Shown here: piece by piece, positions 1 through 8,592 of the stretch
Layout of the letters: every line of letters begins with the position of its first letter
Numbering within the stretch: position 1 is the stretch's first letter
Source: Streptomyces aurantiogriseus
GTDB taxonomy: Bacteria > Actinomycetota > Actinomycetes > Streptomycetales > Streptomycetaceae
Direction of reading: 5' to 3'
DNA: 64,000 nt
Assembly: GCF_014649375.1 (NCBI RefSeq)
Contig: NZ_BMSX01000012.1
Coordinates: forward strand, 186,001-250,000
Notes under the pieces: model-generated
The model's database searches: none
What the model saw: only the letters and a program-made list of their open reading frames with translations
Told to the model about the DNA's origin: nothing
Translations under genes and position numbers: made by a program

Positions 1-3
1 GCA

Positions 4-174
4 TCACGTCGTGCGCATCACGACCATCGCGAGCGTGATCAGCCCGAGCACGACCCAGCCGAACCACAGCCAGCCGTTGCTGCCGAGCGCCACCGTGTAG
101 GCCGTCACCACGACGAGACCGCCGAGGGTGAGCACCCCCATGGTCTTCGTGGAACCGTCCGTGGAACCGGGCAT
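4..174 (-). CDS. Small two-helix membrane protein, unknown
   Basis: This 56-residue protein belongs to no family I recognise. Residues about 11-31 and 34-53 are hydrophobic and look like two transmembrane helices; the first ten residues are polar and Ser/Thr-rich. The ATG at 174 is chosen because GGAGGAGGG lies 7 bases upstream. The gene starts 28 bases after the kinase stop codon on the same strand, so it is probably the last gene of the kinase operon. The window edge is only 3 bases beyond its stop codon. No function is inferred. Confidence 0.6.
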   Translation of the reverse strand: MPGSTDGSTKTMGVLTLGGLVVVTAYTVALGSNGWLWFGWVVLGLITLAMVVMRTT

Positions 175-202
175 CGCGACACCCTCCTCCGGCACACCCT
201 CC

Positions 203-1975
203 TCAGGGTGTGTCCCCCTCCATGGTGCCCCCGTTCTGCCTCCGTACGGTGCAGACGACGTAATGCGTTCCGGACTTCCAGGCTCCGCCGCTGCTCCACG
301 ACCCGGACTCGTACACCGACGGATCGAAGCCGTGGTCGCCCGGCGGAGCCTCCCGCGCACAGGCCGCGTCCGACTCCGTCCGCGCCTCGGCGAGCGTCAC
401 CCCGGCCCCCAGCCGGGTGAACCCGACCACCAGCTCGTCGTACGGCCCGGCGCAGGACACCAGCCGGGCATCCCGGTTCGACCGGGTGTCCAGACAGTCC
501 CGCTTCTGCATCGTCGCCGTGTCGGCGAACGCCGACCCCGGCCGGCGGTGCCGCCCCGGCGGCCCGTACACCGGCCCGTGCGCCCCCAGCACCAGACAGG
601 CCGTACGCCGCCCCGCGTCCGCGAAACCGTCCTCCGTCGGTACGACCGCGTAGCTGCGCACGTCCGCGAGCCGCCCGCGGATCTCCGAGGTCAGCTCCTC
701 GCACGCGGCCGCCCCCTGCCCCCGCGCCGCAGCCGCCGACCCGGCGCCGACGAACCCCATCACCTGACCGTCGGCGACCCGGCACCCCGGATCGAGCGTC
801 AGCCGCGGCACGCTGCTGAAACGGGCGCCGCCGGGCCAGTCGGCGAGCACACAGTCCCCGTCCCGCAGCGTCCGGCCCAGCCCGACGGCCTCGCCGTACG
901 GCAGGACGGTCCCCTCACTGGACGCCTGCCGGCCCAGCGCGTACCAGGCGCCGCCGCCCGCCAGCGCCAGCGCGAGAAGCCCGGCGAGCACGGCCGGCGG
1001 GACGCGGGAGCGCCGGTGCCTGCCGGACGGGCCCGGGCGCGCCGGACTCCCGCTCCAGCGCCGCTCCGGCGACGGACCGGTCCTCGTGCGCGTGTTCGCC
1101 CCGTCCGCCTGCGCCGTGACGATCCCGCCGAGCAGGGCCTCCGTGGCCGCCGCGTCCGGCCGCCGCCCCGGATCCTTGGCGAGGAGCGCCCGCAGTACGG
1201 GCTCCAGCGCACCGGCGCGCACGGGTGGCCGTGGCTCCTCCGTGACCACCGCCGTCAGCTGGGCGAGCTGCGACTCCCGCTCGAACGGCCCCCGCCCCTC
1301 GACCGCGAAGTAGAGCGTGCACCCCAGCGAGAACAGATCGGCGGCCGGCGTCGGCGCCCCGCCCGTCGCCCGCTCCGGCGCCAGATACCCCGCCGTACCG
1401 ACGAGCGCGGACGCCAGCGTGTAGCGCGGCTCACCTGCGGCCGGCTGCACGGAGATCCCGTAGTCCGTGAGCAGCACCCTTCCGTACGGCGCCCCGGTGC
1501 GGTCCGGCGCGAGCAGGATGTTCGCCGGTTTCACATCCCGGTGCAGAACGCCCCGGCGGTGTCCGGCGGCCAGCGCGTCCAGCACCGCCAGACCGACGCG
1601 CGCGCACTCGGCCGGGGCGAGCGGGCCCTGCCGGGCGACCAGCTCCCGCAGGTCGACCGCGTCCGCCACGTACTCCATGACGATCCAGGGCAGCCCCTCG
1701 TGCTCCAGCACGTCGTGCACCGTCACCACATGCGGATGATCACGCAGCCCCGCCGCGTGCCGCGCCTCCGCCCGCGCCCGGGCGACCCGCGCCTCCCGCT
1801 CCTCGGCTCCGGCCGGCTCCCGGAACACGACCTCCTTCAGCGCCACCTCACAGGCGAGTCTCCGGTCGTGCGCCAGCCAGACATGCCCCATGCCGCCGCT
1901 GCCCAGCCGGTGCAGCAGCAGATAACGGCCGGCGATGACCCGGCCCACTCCCGACGTCGGTGATCCTGAAGGCAT
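203..1975 (-). CDS. Membrane-anchored serine/threonine protein kinase
   Basis: Transmembrane Ser/Thr kinase of the bacterial PknB/Hanks type, 590 residues. The glycine-rich loop (LGSGGMG, residues 24-30), invariant Lys47, catalytic HRD (145-147) and magnesium-binding loop are present. That loop reads DYG (171-173) rather than the usual DFG. The kinase domain ends near residue 285. A Pro/Arg-rich juxtamembrane linker leads to one helix at about 326-347 and an outside domain of about 240 residues with several cysteines. The outside domain resembles no sensor I can name. It sits 25 bases downstream of a secreted lipoprotein gene on the same strand, suggesting co-transcription and possibly an envelope-sensing role. 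The ligand and substrates cannot be read from sequence. Confidence 0.9.
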   Translation of the reverse strand: MPSGSPTSGVGRVIAGRYLLLHRLGSGGMGHVWLAHDRRLACEVALKEVVFREPAGAEEREARVARARAEARHAAGLRDHPHVVTVHDVLEHEGLPWIVMEYVADAVDLRELVARQGPLAPAECARVGLAVLDALAAGHRRGVLHRDVKPANILLAPDRTGAPYGRVLLTDYGISVQPAAGEPRYTLASALVGTAGYLAPERATGGAPTPAADLFSLGCTLYFAVEGRGPFERESQLAQLTAVVTEEPRPPVRAGALEPVLRALLAKDPGRRPDAAATEALLGGIVTAQADGANTRTRTGPSPERRWSGSPARPGPSGRHRRSRVPPAVLAGLLALALAGGGAWYALGRQASSEGTVLPYGEAVGLGRTLRDGDCVLADWPGGARFSSVPRLTLDPGCRVADGQVMGFVGAGSAAAARGQGAAACEELTSEIRGRLADVRSYAVVPTEDGFADAGRRTACLVLGAHGPVYGPPGRHRRPGSAFADTATMQKRDCLDTRSNRDARLVSCAGPYDELVVGFTRLGAGVTLAEARTESDAACAREAPPGDHGFDPSVYESGSWSSGGAWKSGTHYVVCTVRRQNGGTMEGDTP

Positions 1976-2000
1976 CCGGCGACTCCCGGGTTCTTCGGGC

Positions 2001-3446
2001 TTACGGCTCTACGGCTGACTGGGGTGCCGGGGGCGTCGCGGTCGCTGTGCCGGTGGCGGTGGCCGTGGTGGGCGGAGGGGCCGCGGACGAGGGCGGTGGC
2101 GGGGGCGCCGACGGGGGCGAGGACTTCCCGCTGGGCGGCTGGGAGGCCGAGGAGGGAGGTGGCGCGGGGGGCGATGACGGTGGAGGCGGCGCGGACGAGG
2201 CAGGGGGTGCGGAGGCGGAGGACGGCGGGGGAGGGGAGGAGGACGGCGGTGGTGGGGGAGGAGGCGCCGAGGAGGACGACGGTGGTGGAGGAGGCGCCGA
2301 GGAGGACGACGGTGGCGGGGCCGAGGTCTTCGAAGGGGAGGGCGGTGGCGGCACAGAGGTCCCCGCCGGAGAGGACGACGGCGGCGTCGAGGTCCCCGAA
2401 GGCCCCCCTGTCGTCGTGCCGTCCGTCTCCGAAGGCTCGGGGATCGGCGTGCCCGGGGGAGTGGTCCGGCCCCCATCCGGAGCCGTACTCCCGTCCCCGC
2501 CCGAAGAAGCTCCCGCCACCCTCAACGTCACGTACTCCCCGAACGGCAGCCCCGTCCCCGCCGCCGGATCCGACCCGACGACCCGCGCCTCGTCGGCCGG
2601 TGGTGCCCCGCCCTCGTAGGCCACCGCCAAACCCCGCTCCGTCAGCCGCCGGCTCGCCTCCCCGAACGTCGCCCCGGCCACGGCCGGCACCGCACGCTTC
2701 CTGCTCGCGTTGAACGTGGTGTCCTTCTCGCCCGCCGTCCCCACCGGCCGCTCGATGCCCCGCCCGGGCTCGTCGACGTCGACGAGGGCGAGCCGGGGCA
2801 GGTTGCGGGGCGCGGGCTCGACGGCGACGACGGAGGCACGGTCGTATCCCCGCCACTTCTTGTTGTCACCGCCGAAGGTGACGGAAATGCGATCCGTGTC
2901 CCCCTGGAAAGGCCGCAGCGGATTTCCACACGAACACTTCACGGCCGGAAGCCCTCGTTCATCGACGAGAATCGCGATTCCGGCCTGGAGCAGCGAGTCG
3001 AAGGAGACGGATTTCCCCTTCTTGTAGTCATGGTTTTTCACGAGCGTGTCGTGACGCAGCAGTGCAGGAGTGAGCCGGTCGAGGTATTCCGGAATCCCGG
3101 CCCGGGTGGTGTCCAGGACATCGGCCCAGGCCTGGGCCTTGCGTGCGTTGGCGGGGTCGGTGAGGAAGTCCTCCAACCGCTCGACGTCACAGACGGACGC
3201 CTCGCGGGTACCGCCGTACAGGCCGGGCGTGTCCCCTTGTTGCAGGCCGCCGCCCGGCACCGGCCCGGAGGGGACGCGGGCGTCACGCCCGAGCCCCAGC
3301 CGCTCGTCGAAGAAGGGCGCGAGTGACGGAACCCCGATGGCGACGGCCTTCACCACGGACAGCCGAGCCCCGCGCTCACATCCACTCAGCACCAGCAGGA
3401 AAACCAGCAGAACGCCAACCCTGTGCGTCAATGCGCGACATGCCAT
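2001..3446 (-). CDS. DUF6777-like lipoprotein with PASTA-like domain and Pro/Ser tail
   Basis: Predicted lipoprotein of 481 residues. A signal peptide ends in the lipobox LSGC, with Cys23 as the lipidated residue. The N-terminal half contains GLYGG and a CDVERLEDFL stretch, as I recall from the Streptomyces DUF6777 family. Residues about 235-300 resemble a PASTA repeat (RKRAVPAVAGATFGEA..). The last 160 residues are low-complexity Pro/Ser/Ala/Thr and probably span or decorate the cell wall. The ATG at 3446 is preferred because GGGGGAG stands just upstream; a TTG at 3473 is also open but lacks a ribosome binding site. PASTA domains bind peptidoglycan fragments, so with the kinase just downstream this may be an accessory wall sensor. 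That link is inference. Confidence 0.7.
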   Translation of the reverse strand: MACRALTHRVGVLLVFLLVLSGCERGARLSVVKAVAIGVPSLAPFFDERLGLGRDARVPSGPVPGGGLQQGDTPGLYGGTREASVCDVERLEDFLTDPANARKAQAWADVLDTTRAGIPEYLDRLTPALLRHDTLVKNHDYKKGKSVSFDSLLQAGIAILVDERGLPAVKCSCGNPLRPFQGDTDRISVTFGGDNKKWRGYDRASVVAVEPAPRNLPRLALVDVDEPGRGIERPVGTAGEKDTTFNASRKRAVPAVAGATFGEASRRLTERGLAVAYEGGAPPADEARVVGSDPAAGTGLPFGEYVTLRVAGASSGGDGSTAPDGGRTTPPGTPIPEPSETDGTTTGGPSGTSTPPSSSPAGTSVPPPPSPSKTSAPPPSSSSAPPPPPSSSSAPPPPPPPSSSPPPPSSASAPPASSAPPPPSSPPAPPPSSASQPPSGKSSPPSAPPPPPSSAAPPPTTATATGTATATPPAPQSAVEP

Positions 3447-3503
3447 CACCGCTCCCCCCGGCGGTTGTGTCAACGCATTTCATGCTACTGAACGGAAAGC
3501 CTT

Positions 3504-4454
3504 TCAGCCCTGGCGTGCGTTCAGTGAGGCCAAATAGGCGTTGTATGCCTCGAGTTCCTTGTCGCCGTCGCGGTCGGCGGCCCGGTCCTTGCGCTTCGCC
3601 TGCCGCTGTTCGGAGCTGTACCACTGGAACAGCAGCGCGATCAGCACCAGCACCGACGGAATCTCACTGAACGCCCAGGCGATGCCGCCGGCCGCGTTCT
3701 GGTCGGAGAGCGCGTCGATGCCGAGGGAGGCGGGCGGGTTCTCGAACGACTCGACCATCGGCGCCGACGCCATCATCAGCGCGATGCCGAAGAACGCGTG
3801 GAACGGCATGCCCGCGAACAGCTCCAGCATCCGCAGGAGATGGCCGGGCCGGTGCGGACCCGGGTCCACGCCGATGATCGGCCAGAAGAACACCACACCG
3901 ACGGCGAGGAAGTGCACCATCATCGCGATGTGGCCCGCCTTGGAGCCCATCAGGAAGTCGAAGAGCGGTGTGAAGTACAGCGCGTACAGGCTCGCGATGA
4001 ACATCGGGATCGTGAACGCCGCGTGGGTGATGATCCGCATGTACCGGCTGTGCAGCAGCATCAGCAGCAGCTCACGCGGCCCCTTGCGCCCCTTCCCCGC
4101 CGTCGGCAGCGCACGCAGCGCCAGGGTGATCGGGGCGCCGAGCAGGATCAGGATCGGCGACAGCATGCTGATCACCATGTGCTGCACCATGTGCACGCTG
4201 AACATGACCATCCCGTAGTCGTTCAGCTTGGTGCACATCACGAGGGCCACGCTCAGCACACCGGCGACGTACGACACGGTCCGCGCCACCGGCCACGCGT
4301 CCCCGCGCCGCCGCAGTCGCACGACCCCCCAGGCGTACAGGCCCAGCCCCACCAGGCAGGCGACGAGGAAGAACGGGTCCGCCGACCACTGAAGACCCTG
4401 CCCCAGCGTGAACGGCGGCAGATCCATGGTCGTGCCGTGCCCGCTGTGATCCAT
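3504..4454 (-). CDS. ctaG: Cytochrome c oxidase assembly protein, caa3 CtaG type
   Basis: Polytopic membrane protein of 316 residues matching the caa3_CtaG family, which helps assemble the copper centre of heme-copper oxidases. About seven hydrophobic helices are visible. The N-terminus is His-rich (MDHSGHG), and paired histidines occur in the membrane part (SVHMVQHMV, HFLAVGVVFFWP). The C-terminus is a short charged tail (KRKDRAADRDGDKELEA). The gene is monocistronic: a strong hairpin separates it from the phosphofructokinase gene upstream, and the lipoprotein gene begins 57 bases beyond its stop. Family assignment is solid; involvement in copper delivery comes from the family, not from anything seen here. 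Confidence 0.85.
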   Translation of the reverse strand: MDHSGHGTTMDLPPFTLGQGLQWSADPFFLVACLVGLGLYAWGVVRLRRRGDAWPVARTVSYVAGVLSVALVMCTKLNDYGMVMFSVHMVQHMVISMLSPILILLGAPITLALRALPTAGKGRKGPRELLLMLLHSRYMRIITHAAFTIPMFIASLYALYFTPLFDFLMGSKAGHIAMMVHFLAVGVVFFWPIIGVDPGPHRPGHLLRMLELFAGMPFHAFFGIALMMASAPMVESFENPPASLGIDALSDQNAAGGIAWAFSEIPSVLVLIALLFQWYSSEQRQAKRKDRAADRDGDKELEAYNAYLASLNARQG

Positions 4455-4510
4455 CCGCCGGCTCCTGATTCGTGGGGGGTTGTACGTTTCCTGCCGCCCC
4501 CAGACTAGAA

Positions 4511-4542
4511 CTGCCCCCGGCGACCTCTGTCACCGGGGGCAG
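4511..4542 (-). terminator. Terminator hairpin after pfkA
   Basis: A perfect 10-bp stem (CTGCCCCCGG / CCGGGGGCAG) with a 12-base loop lies between the phosphofructokinase stop at 4561 and the CtaG start at 4454. It lacks a clear T-run, which is common for Streptomyces terminators. Confidence 0.7.
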
Positions 4543-4560
4543 CTGGAGTTCACGGCTCTC

Positions 4561-5586
4561 CTACAGGACGGTCTCCGCCTCGGCGTACCGCTCCTCCGGA
4601 ACGGTCTTCAGCGTCTCGACCGCCTCCGCCAACGGCACCATCACGATGTCGGTCCCCCGAAGAGCGGTCATCCGGCCGAACTCACCCCGATGCACGGCCT
4701 CCACCGCATGCCACCCGAACCGGGTCGCCAGCACACGGTCGTACGCCGTCGGCGTACCACCCCGCTGCACATGCCCCAGAATCACCGGCCGCGCTTCCTT
4801 CCCGAGCCGCGACTCCAGCTCGAGGGACAGCTGTCGGGCGATCCCGGCGAACCGCTCATGCCCGTAGATGTCCTTGCCGCCCTCGTCGAAGGCCATGGTC
4901 CCGGGCGCCGGCTTGGCCCCTTCGGCCGCGACGACGATCGCGAACCGCTTCCCCGCCTCGAACCGCTCGCCCACCCGCCGGGCCAGCTCCTCGATGTCGA
5001 AGGGCCGTTCGGGTACGACGATGGCGTGGGCGCCGGCGGCCATGCCGGAGTGCAGCGCTATCCAGCCGGTGTGCCGCCCCATGACCTCGACGACGAGGAC
5101 CCGCTGGTGGGACTCGGCGGTGGTCTTGAGCCGGTCGAGGGCCTCCGTGGCGACGCCGACGGCGGTGTCGAAGCCGAAGGTGACGTCGGTGACCGCGATG
5201 TCGTTGTCGATGGTCTTCGGCACGCCCACGATGGGCAGGCCGCTGTCCGACATCAGCCGGGCCGCCTTGAGCGTGCCCTCACCGCCGATCGGGATGATGG
5301 CGTCGAGGCCGAGTTCCGCGACATGGCCGCGGGCCCGCTCCACGCCGTCCCGCAGATGCGAGGGCTGGACACGGGAGGAACCGAGGATGGTGCCGCCGCG
5401 GGCGAGGATGCCGCCCACGGCGTCGAGGTCGAGCTTGAGGTAGTCGCACTCCAGGAGGCCCTTCCAGCCGTCCCGGAAGCCGATGACCTCGTCGCCGTGG
5501 TCGGCGACGGCACGGTGCACGACGGACCGGATGACGGCGTTCAGGCCGGGGCAGTCGCCGCCGGACGTGAGGACACCAATGCGCAT
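4561..5586 (-). CDS. pfkA: ATP-dependent 6-phosphofructokinase
   Basis: Phosphorylates fructose 6-phosphate to fructose 1,6-bisphosphate in glycolysis (cytosolic, group III ATP-PFK fold). The 341-residue length and N-terminus MRIGVLTSGGDCPG are characteristic of Streptomyces PfkA. Diagnostic motifs are GGEGTLKAARL for nucleotide binding, PKTIDNDIAVTDVTFGFDTA for substrate binding (the catalytic Asp lies in IDND) and EVMGRHTGWIA. The ATG at 5586 fits this N-terminus; an upstream in-frame start at 5598 would add four residues with no support. AAGAAGG precedes the start by about 12 bases. Streptomyces usually has several pfkA paralogues. The neighbourhood with murT/gatD and an ATP-dependent DNA ligase recalls the pfkA3 region of S. 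coelicolor, but that is from memory. Confidence 0.93.
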   Translation of the reverse strand: MRIGVLTSGGDCPGLNAVIRSVVHRAVADHGDEVIGFRDGWKGLLECDYLKLDLDAVGGILARGGTILGSSRVQPSHLRDGVERARGHVAELGLDAIIPIGGEGTLKAARLMSDSGLPIVGVPKTIDNDIAVTDVTFGFDTAVGVATEALDRLKTTAESHQRVLVVEVMGRHTGWIALHSGMAAGAHAIVVPERPFDIEELARRVGERFEAGKRFAIVVAAEGAKPAPGTMAFDEGGKDIYGHERFAGIARQLSLELESRLGKEARPVILGHVQRGGTPTAYDRVLATRFGWHAVEAVHRGEFGRMTALRGTDIVMVPLAEAVETLKTVPEERYAEAETVL

Positions 5587-5723
5587 AGCCCGAAACAACC
5601 TTCTTCACGTGGGCCGGGTCCGGACCACGCTGTCCGGCTCGATCCCCGCCACCCTAGCGGCACGAGGGGGCGGGGCCGAAGCACACGTCCGCCTGCTGGA
5701 CGTGCCTGCTCACCTGTGCGGAT

Positions 5724-5750
5724 GCACCGTCAGACGGGCTGCTGACGGCA
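5724..5750 (-). terminator. Terminator-like hairpin after gatD
   Basis: Stem CCGTCAG / CTGACGG with outer TGC/GCA pairs, 27 bases beyond the gatD stop. A larger imperfect repeat (CTGCTCACCTG at 5706-5716 against CAGGTGAACAG at 5761-5771) encloses it. Confidence 0.55.
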
Positions 5751-5776
5751 CCCTGAAAAGCAGGTGAACAGACAGC

Positions 5777-6505
5777 TCAGGCAGGCTGCTGCGCCGCCGC
5801 GATGCGTTCGTTGCGCAGCGCCTCGTACCAGCGGTCGTCGGTCGGCGGCAGCGCGTTCACGTCGAGCGCCAGCTTCAGCAGCAGGTCGGCGATGAGCGGG
5901 TTGCGGGCGAGCACCGGACCGTGCATGTACGTACCGAACACGGTGTCGTTGAACGCACCCTCGGTGCCGTCGCCGGTGCCGTTGCCCTTGCCGATCTGGA
6001 CGCGGGCGAACGGGCGGGCGGTCGGGCCGAGATGGGTGATGCCCTGGTGGTTCTCGAAGCCGGTCAGCGGCGGCAGGCCGAGGCGCGGGTCGATGTCGGC
6101 GAGGACGTCGCCGACGCACCGCTCGCCCTCGCCGCGGGTCGTGGTGACGTCGAGCAGACCGAGGCCCGGCTCGCGCTGACCGAGGTCGTTGACGAACTCG
6201 TGGCCCAGGATCTGGTAGCCGGCGCACACCGCGAACACGATCGCGCCGTTCTGCACCGCCTGGTACAGGTGCCCGTCGCGGCGCAGCCGCTCGGCCGCGA
6301 GCCGCTGCGGCCGGTCCTCGCCGCCGCCGATCAGGTAGATGTCGCCGGAGGTCGGGATCGGCTGGTCGCTGCGCACGTCGAGGCGTGCCACGTCGAGGCC
6401 ACGCTGCCGCGCCCGGCGCTCCACGACCAGGACGTTGCCCTGGTCGCCGTAGGTGCTGAGCAGGTCCGGGTAGACCCAGACGACCCGCAGCTGGTTGTCA
6501 CTCAT
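5777..6505 (-). CDS. gatD: Lipid II isoglutaminyl synthase, glutaminase subunit GatD
   Basis: Class I glutamine amidotransferase of 242 residues. It supplies ammonia to MurT so that the alpha-carboxyl of D-glutamate in the lipid II stem peptide is amidated. The nucleophile is in the elbow FAVCAGYQILG, an oxyanion/glutamine-site segment is IYLIGGGEDRPQ, and the catalytic His lies in TYMHGPVLARNP. It resembles the CobB/CobQ glutaminase fold and is often misannotated as cobyric acid synthase. It follows murT by 20 bases in the same orientation, the standard arrangement. The start is ATG 6505 or the adjoining GTG 6508; GAGGGA lies 7 bases before the GTG. Confidence 0.92.
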   Translation of the reverse strand: MSDNQLRVVWVYPDLLSTYGDQGNVLVVERRARQRGLDVARLDVRSDQPIPTSGDIYLIGGGEDRPQRLAAERLRRDGHLYQAVQNGAIVFAVCAGYQILGHEFVNDLGQREPGLGLLDVTTTRGEGERCVGDVLADIDPRLGLPPLTGFENHQGITHLGPTARPFARVQIGKGNGTGDGTEGAFNDTVFGTYMHGPVLARNPLIADLLLKLALDVNALPPTDDRWYEALRNERIAAAQQPA

Positions 6506-6525
6506 CACGTGATGGTCCCTCGTGC

Positions 6526-7764
6526 TCAGTTGCCGACGCGGCGGCGCAGGTCCTGGAAGGCGGTGTAGTTCGCGATGACCTCGATACGGCCCGGAGGTGC
6601 CATCTGCACGGCCTGGTCGACGCTCTCGCAGACCTGGAAGTGCTGGTTGGCGACCTCCAGACGCACCGCGAGGTCCAGCTTGCGGTCGCCGATGACGAAG
6701 ATCGGGTGGCCGGTCAGCCGCGTGTAGTCGACGTCCCAGAGCCAGGAGGTGTCGGTGCCGTCGGCGCCCCGCGCGTTCACGGACAGGATGACCGGGGTGG
6801 GCGGCGGATCGATCAGGCTGAACGTTTCGAGCCAGCCGGCCGGGTTCTTCGCGAGCAGCAGCCGCAGGTCGCGCTGCATGAACTGGACGACGTCGTAGCG
6901 GCCGGCGACGGCCTGCACCTGGTACATCCGCTCCAGCGCCACCTGCGGCGGCACCCCGAAGACGGCGGCGACGGCGGCCGAGGAGGCGGCGTTGGCCTTG
7001 TTGGCGCGGCCCGGCAGCTGGAGGTGGATCGGCCAGGCGGAGCCGTGCGGGTCGAGGACGTGGTCGCCGGAGAGCACCCAGCTCGGCGTCGGCCGGCGGA
7101 AACCGCACTCGCCGCAGAACCAGTCGTCACCCGGACGCTGCATCACACCACCGCAGGACGGGCAGGACCAGGCGTCGTCCTTCCACATCTGCCCGGCGGC
7201 GACCCAGATCACGTTGGGGGAGGAGGACGCCGCCCACACCACCAGCGGGTCGTCGGCGTTGGCGACGATGACGGCCTTGGAACCGGCCAGCCCCTCACGC
7301 CAGTTCTCCGCGAGCATACGGGTCTCGGCCGCGCGGTCGAGCTGGTCGCGGGAGAGGTTGAGCAGTGCGATGCACTTGGGGTCGGTGTCCCGGGCCACGC
7401 CCGCGAGGTACTTCTCGTCGACCTCGATCACGCCGTATCTGGCGTCCGAACCGCCCGCCAGCGCCGAGGTGATGCCGGCCGGCATGTTGGCGCCGAGCGC
7501 GTTGGACACGACCGGCCCCGCGGCCCGCAACGCCTCCGCGATCAACCGCGTGGTGGTGGTCTTGCCGTTGGTCGCCGAGACGAGGACGACGTCCAGGTTC
7601 TGGGCGAGCCGGGCGAGGAGGTCGGGGTCGAGCTTGAGTGCCACCCGGCCGCCGATCACCGATCCACTGCCGCGTCCCGCGGCGCGCGACGCCGCAGCGA
7701 CCGCCTTGCCCGCGGTCACGGCCAGCTTGGCCCGCGGCGTGAGCGGGTCCGAGTTGCCTGCCAT
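6526..7764 (-). CDS. murT: Lipid II isoglutaminyl synthase, Mur ligase-like subunit MurT
   Basis: Mur ligase-family protein of 412 residues that activates the D-Glu alpha-carboxyl of lipid II with ATP and couples it to ammonia from GatD. The ATP loop is SATNGKTTTTR. A four-cysteine zinc ribbon inserted in the central domain (CPSCGG...FCGECG) is the hallmark separating MurT from other Mur ligases. The C-terminal DUF1727 region precedes the stop. The ATG at 7764 follows AAGGAGG by about 11 bases; an in-frame start at 7884 would add 40 residues absent from typical homologues. murT and gatD form one operon. The product is cytosolic or membrane-associated and is important for cell-wall cross-linking. 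Confidence 0.92.
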   Translation of the reverse strand: MAGNSDPLTPRAKLAVTAGKAVAAASRAAGRGSGSVIGGRVALKLDPDLLARLAQNLDVVLVSATNGKTTTTRLIAEALRAAGPVVSNALGANMPAGITSALAGGSDARYGVIEVDEKYLAGVARDTDPKCIALLNLSRDQLDRAAETRMLAENWREGLAGSKAVIVANADDPLVVWAASSSPNVIWVAAGQMWKDDAWSCPSCGGVMQRPGDDWFCGECGFRRPTPSWVLSGDHVLDPHGSAWPIHLQLPGRANKANAASSAAVAAVFGVPPQVALERMYQVQAVAGRYDVVQFMQRDLRLLLAKNPAGWLETFSLIDPPPTPVILSVNARGADGTDTSWLWDVDYTRLTGHPIFVIGDRKLDLAVRLEVANQHFQVCESVDQAVQMAPPGRIEVIANYTAFQDLRRRVGN

Positions 7765-7922
7765 CAGTTCTCGATCCTCCTTGCGTACGCGCCGCGCCTG
7801 AAGCCTGACGGCAACGTGGTAGGTGGTCAGCCTATCGAGATCCATTCGCACTCCCGAATCCCGGGACCGCCTCCCGCTGCCCACGGCATGCGCGTGTCAG
7901 AAAGGACCGTACCCTTGCCGCC

Positions 7923-8477
7923 ATGCGACACGGCTCCATCCCGGGCGCCCGAGGGCGCGTCCGGCCGCTCACCCTGCTCGGCGACCCCGTCCTGCGGGAA
8001 CCCTGCCGCGAGGTCACCGACTTCGGCCCCGGACTCGCCGGCCTCGTCGAGGACATGTTCGCCACGATGTACGCCGCGCGGGGCGTGGGCCTGGCCGCCA
8101 ACCAGGTGGGGGAGTCCCTGCGGGTGTTCGTCTACGACTGCCCCGACGACGAGGACGTCCGCCATCTGGGCCATGTGGTGAACCCGCGTCTCGTCGAAGC
8201 CGACGGCGTGGTGGTCCGAGGGCCCGAGGGCTGTCTGTCCCTACCGGGGCTGGAGGCGGGAACGGAGCGTTACGACCACGCGGTGGTCGAGGGCTTCACG
8301 ATGACGGGGGAGCCGATCACCGTGCACGGCACGGGATTCTTTGCCAGATGCTTGCAACACGAGTGCGATCACCTGGAGGGCAAGGTCTACGCGGACCGTG
8401 TGGGCGGCTGGCGCAAGCGGAGGCTGATGCGCCAGGTGACCCGCGCCTCCTGGCACCGGGTGGGATTGCCCACGTAG
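7923..8477 (+). CDS. def: Peptide deformylase
   Basis: Removes the N-formyl group from nascent proteins; cytosolic metalloenzyme of 184 residues. All three signature motifs are intact: GVGLAANQ (54-61), EGCLS (102-106, metal ligand Cys104) and HECDH (146-150, two His ligands and catalytic Glu147). It is divergent from murT with a 158-base intergenic region. The N-terminal about 15 residues are basic and look like an extension relative to E. coli Def. Streptomyces normally carries several def copies. Some are linked to resistance against actinonin-like inhibitors, but nothing here points to that. Confidence 0.93.
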   Translation: MRHGSIPGARGRVRPLTLLGDPVLREPCREVTDFGPGLAGLVEDMFATMYAARGVGLAANQVGESLRVFVYDCPDDEDVRHLGHVVNPRLVEADGVVVRGPEGCLSLPGLEAGTERYDHAVVEGFTMTGEPITVHGTGFFARCLQHECDHLEGKVYADRVGGWRKRRLMRQVTRASWHRVGLPT

Positions 8478-8590
8478 GGGTGCGGGACTGTACCGATGTG
8501 CGGCTCCTCCCCCACCCTCGGCCGCGCTCGAGCGGGGGGACCCCACCGGGGGCGCGACCAGCCACATCCGTCCGGCAGACGGGAGACGAC
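8478..8590. repeat. Streptomyces-type dispersed palindromic repeat
   Basis: Intergenic repeat of the kind common in Streptomyces. Outer arms are GATGTGCGGCT and AGCCACATC. A second hairpin is nested inside (CCCCCACCCTCGGCCGCGC then CTCGAGCGGGGGGACC). A close relative of the nested hairpin occurs inside the coding sequence at 18763-18797. It may also act as terminator for def and the convergent TetR gene. Confidence 0.6.
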
Positions 8591-8592
8591 CG

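Noticed and set aside
1960..2713. Gly/Glu-rich open frames opposite the lipoprotein tail
   Set aside because: They are antisense to a Pro/Ser low-complexity region and lack ribosome binding sites.
5777..6505. Cobyric acid synthase
   Set aside because: The glutaminase fold is shared, but pairing with a zinc-ribbon Mur ligase and no cobalamin genes identify GatD.
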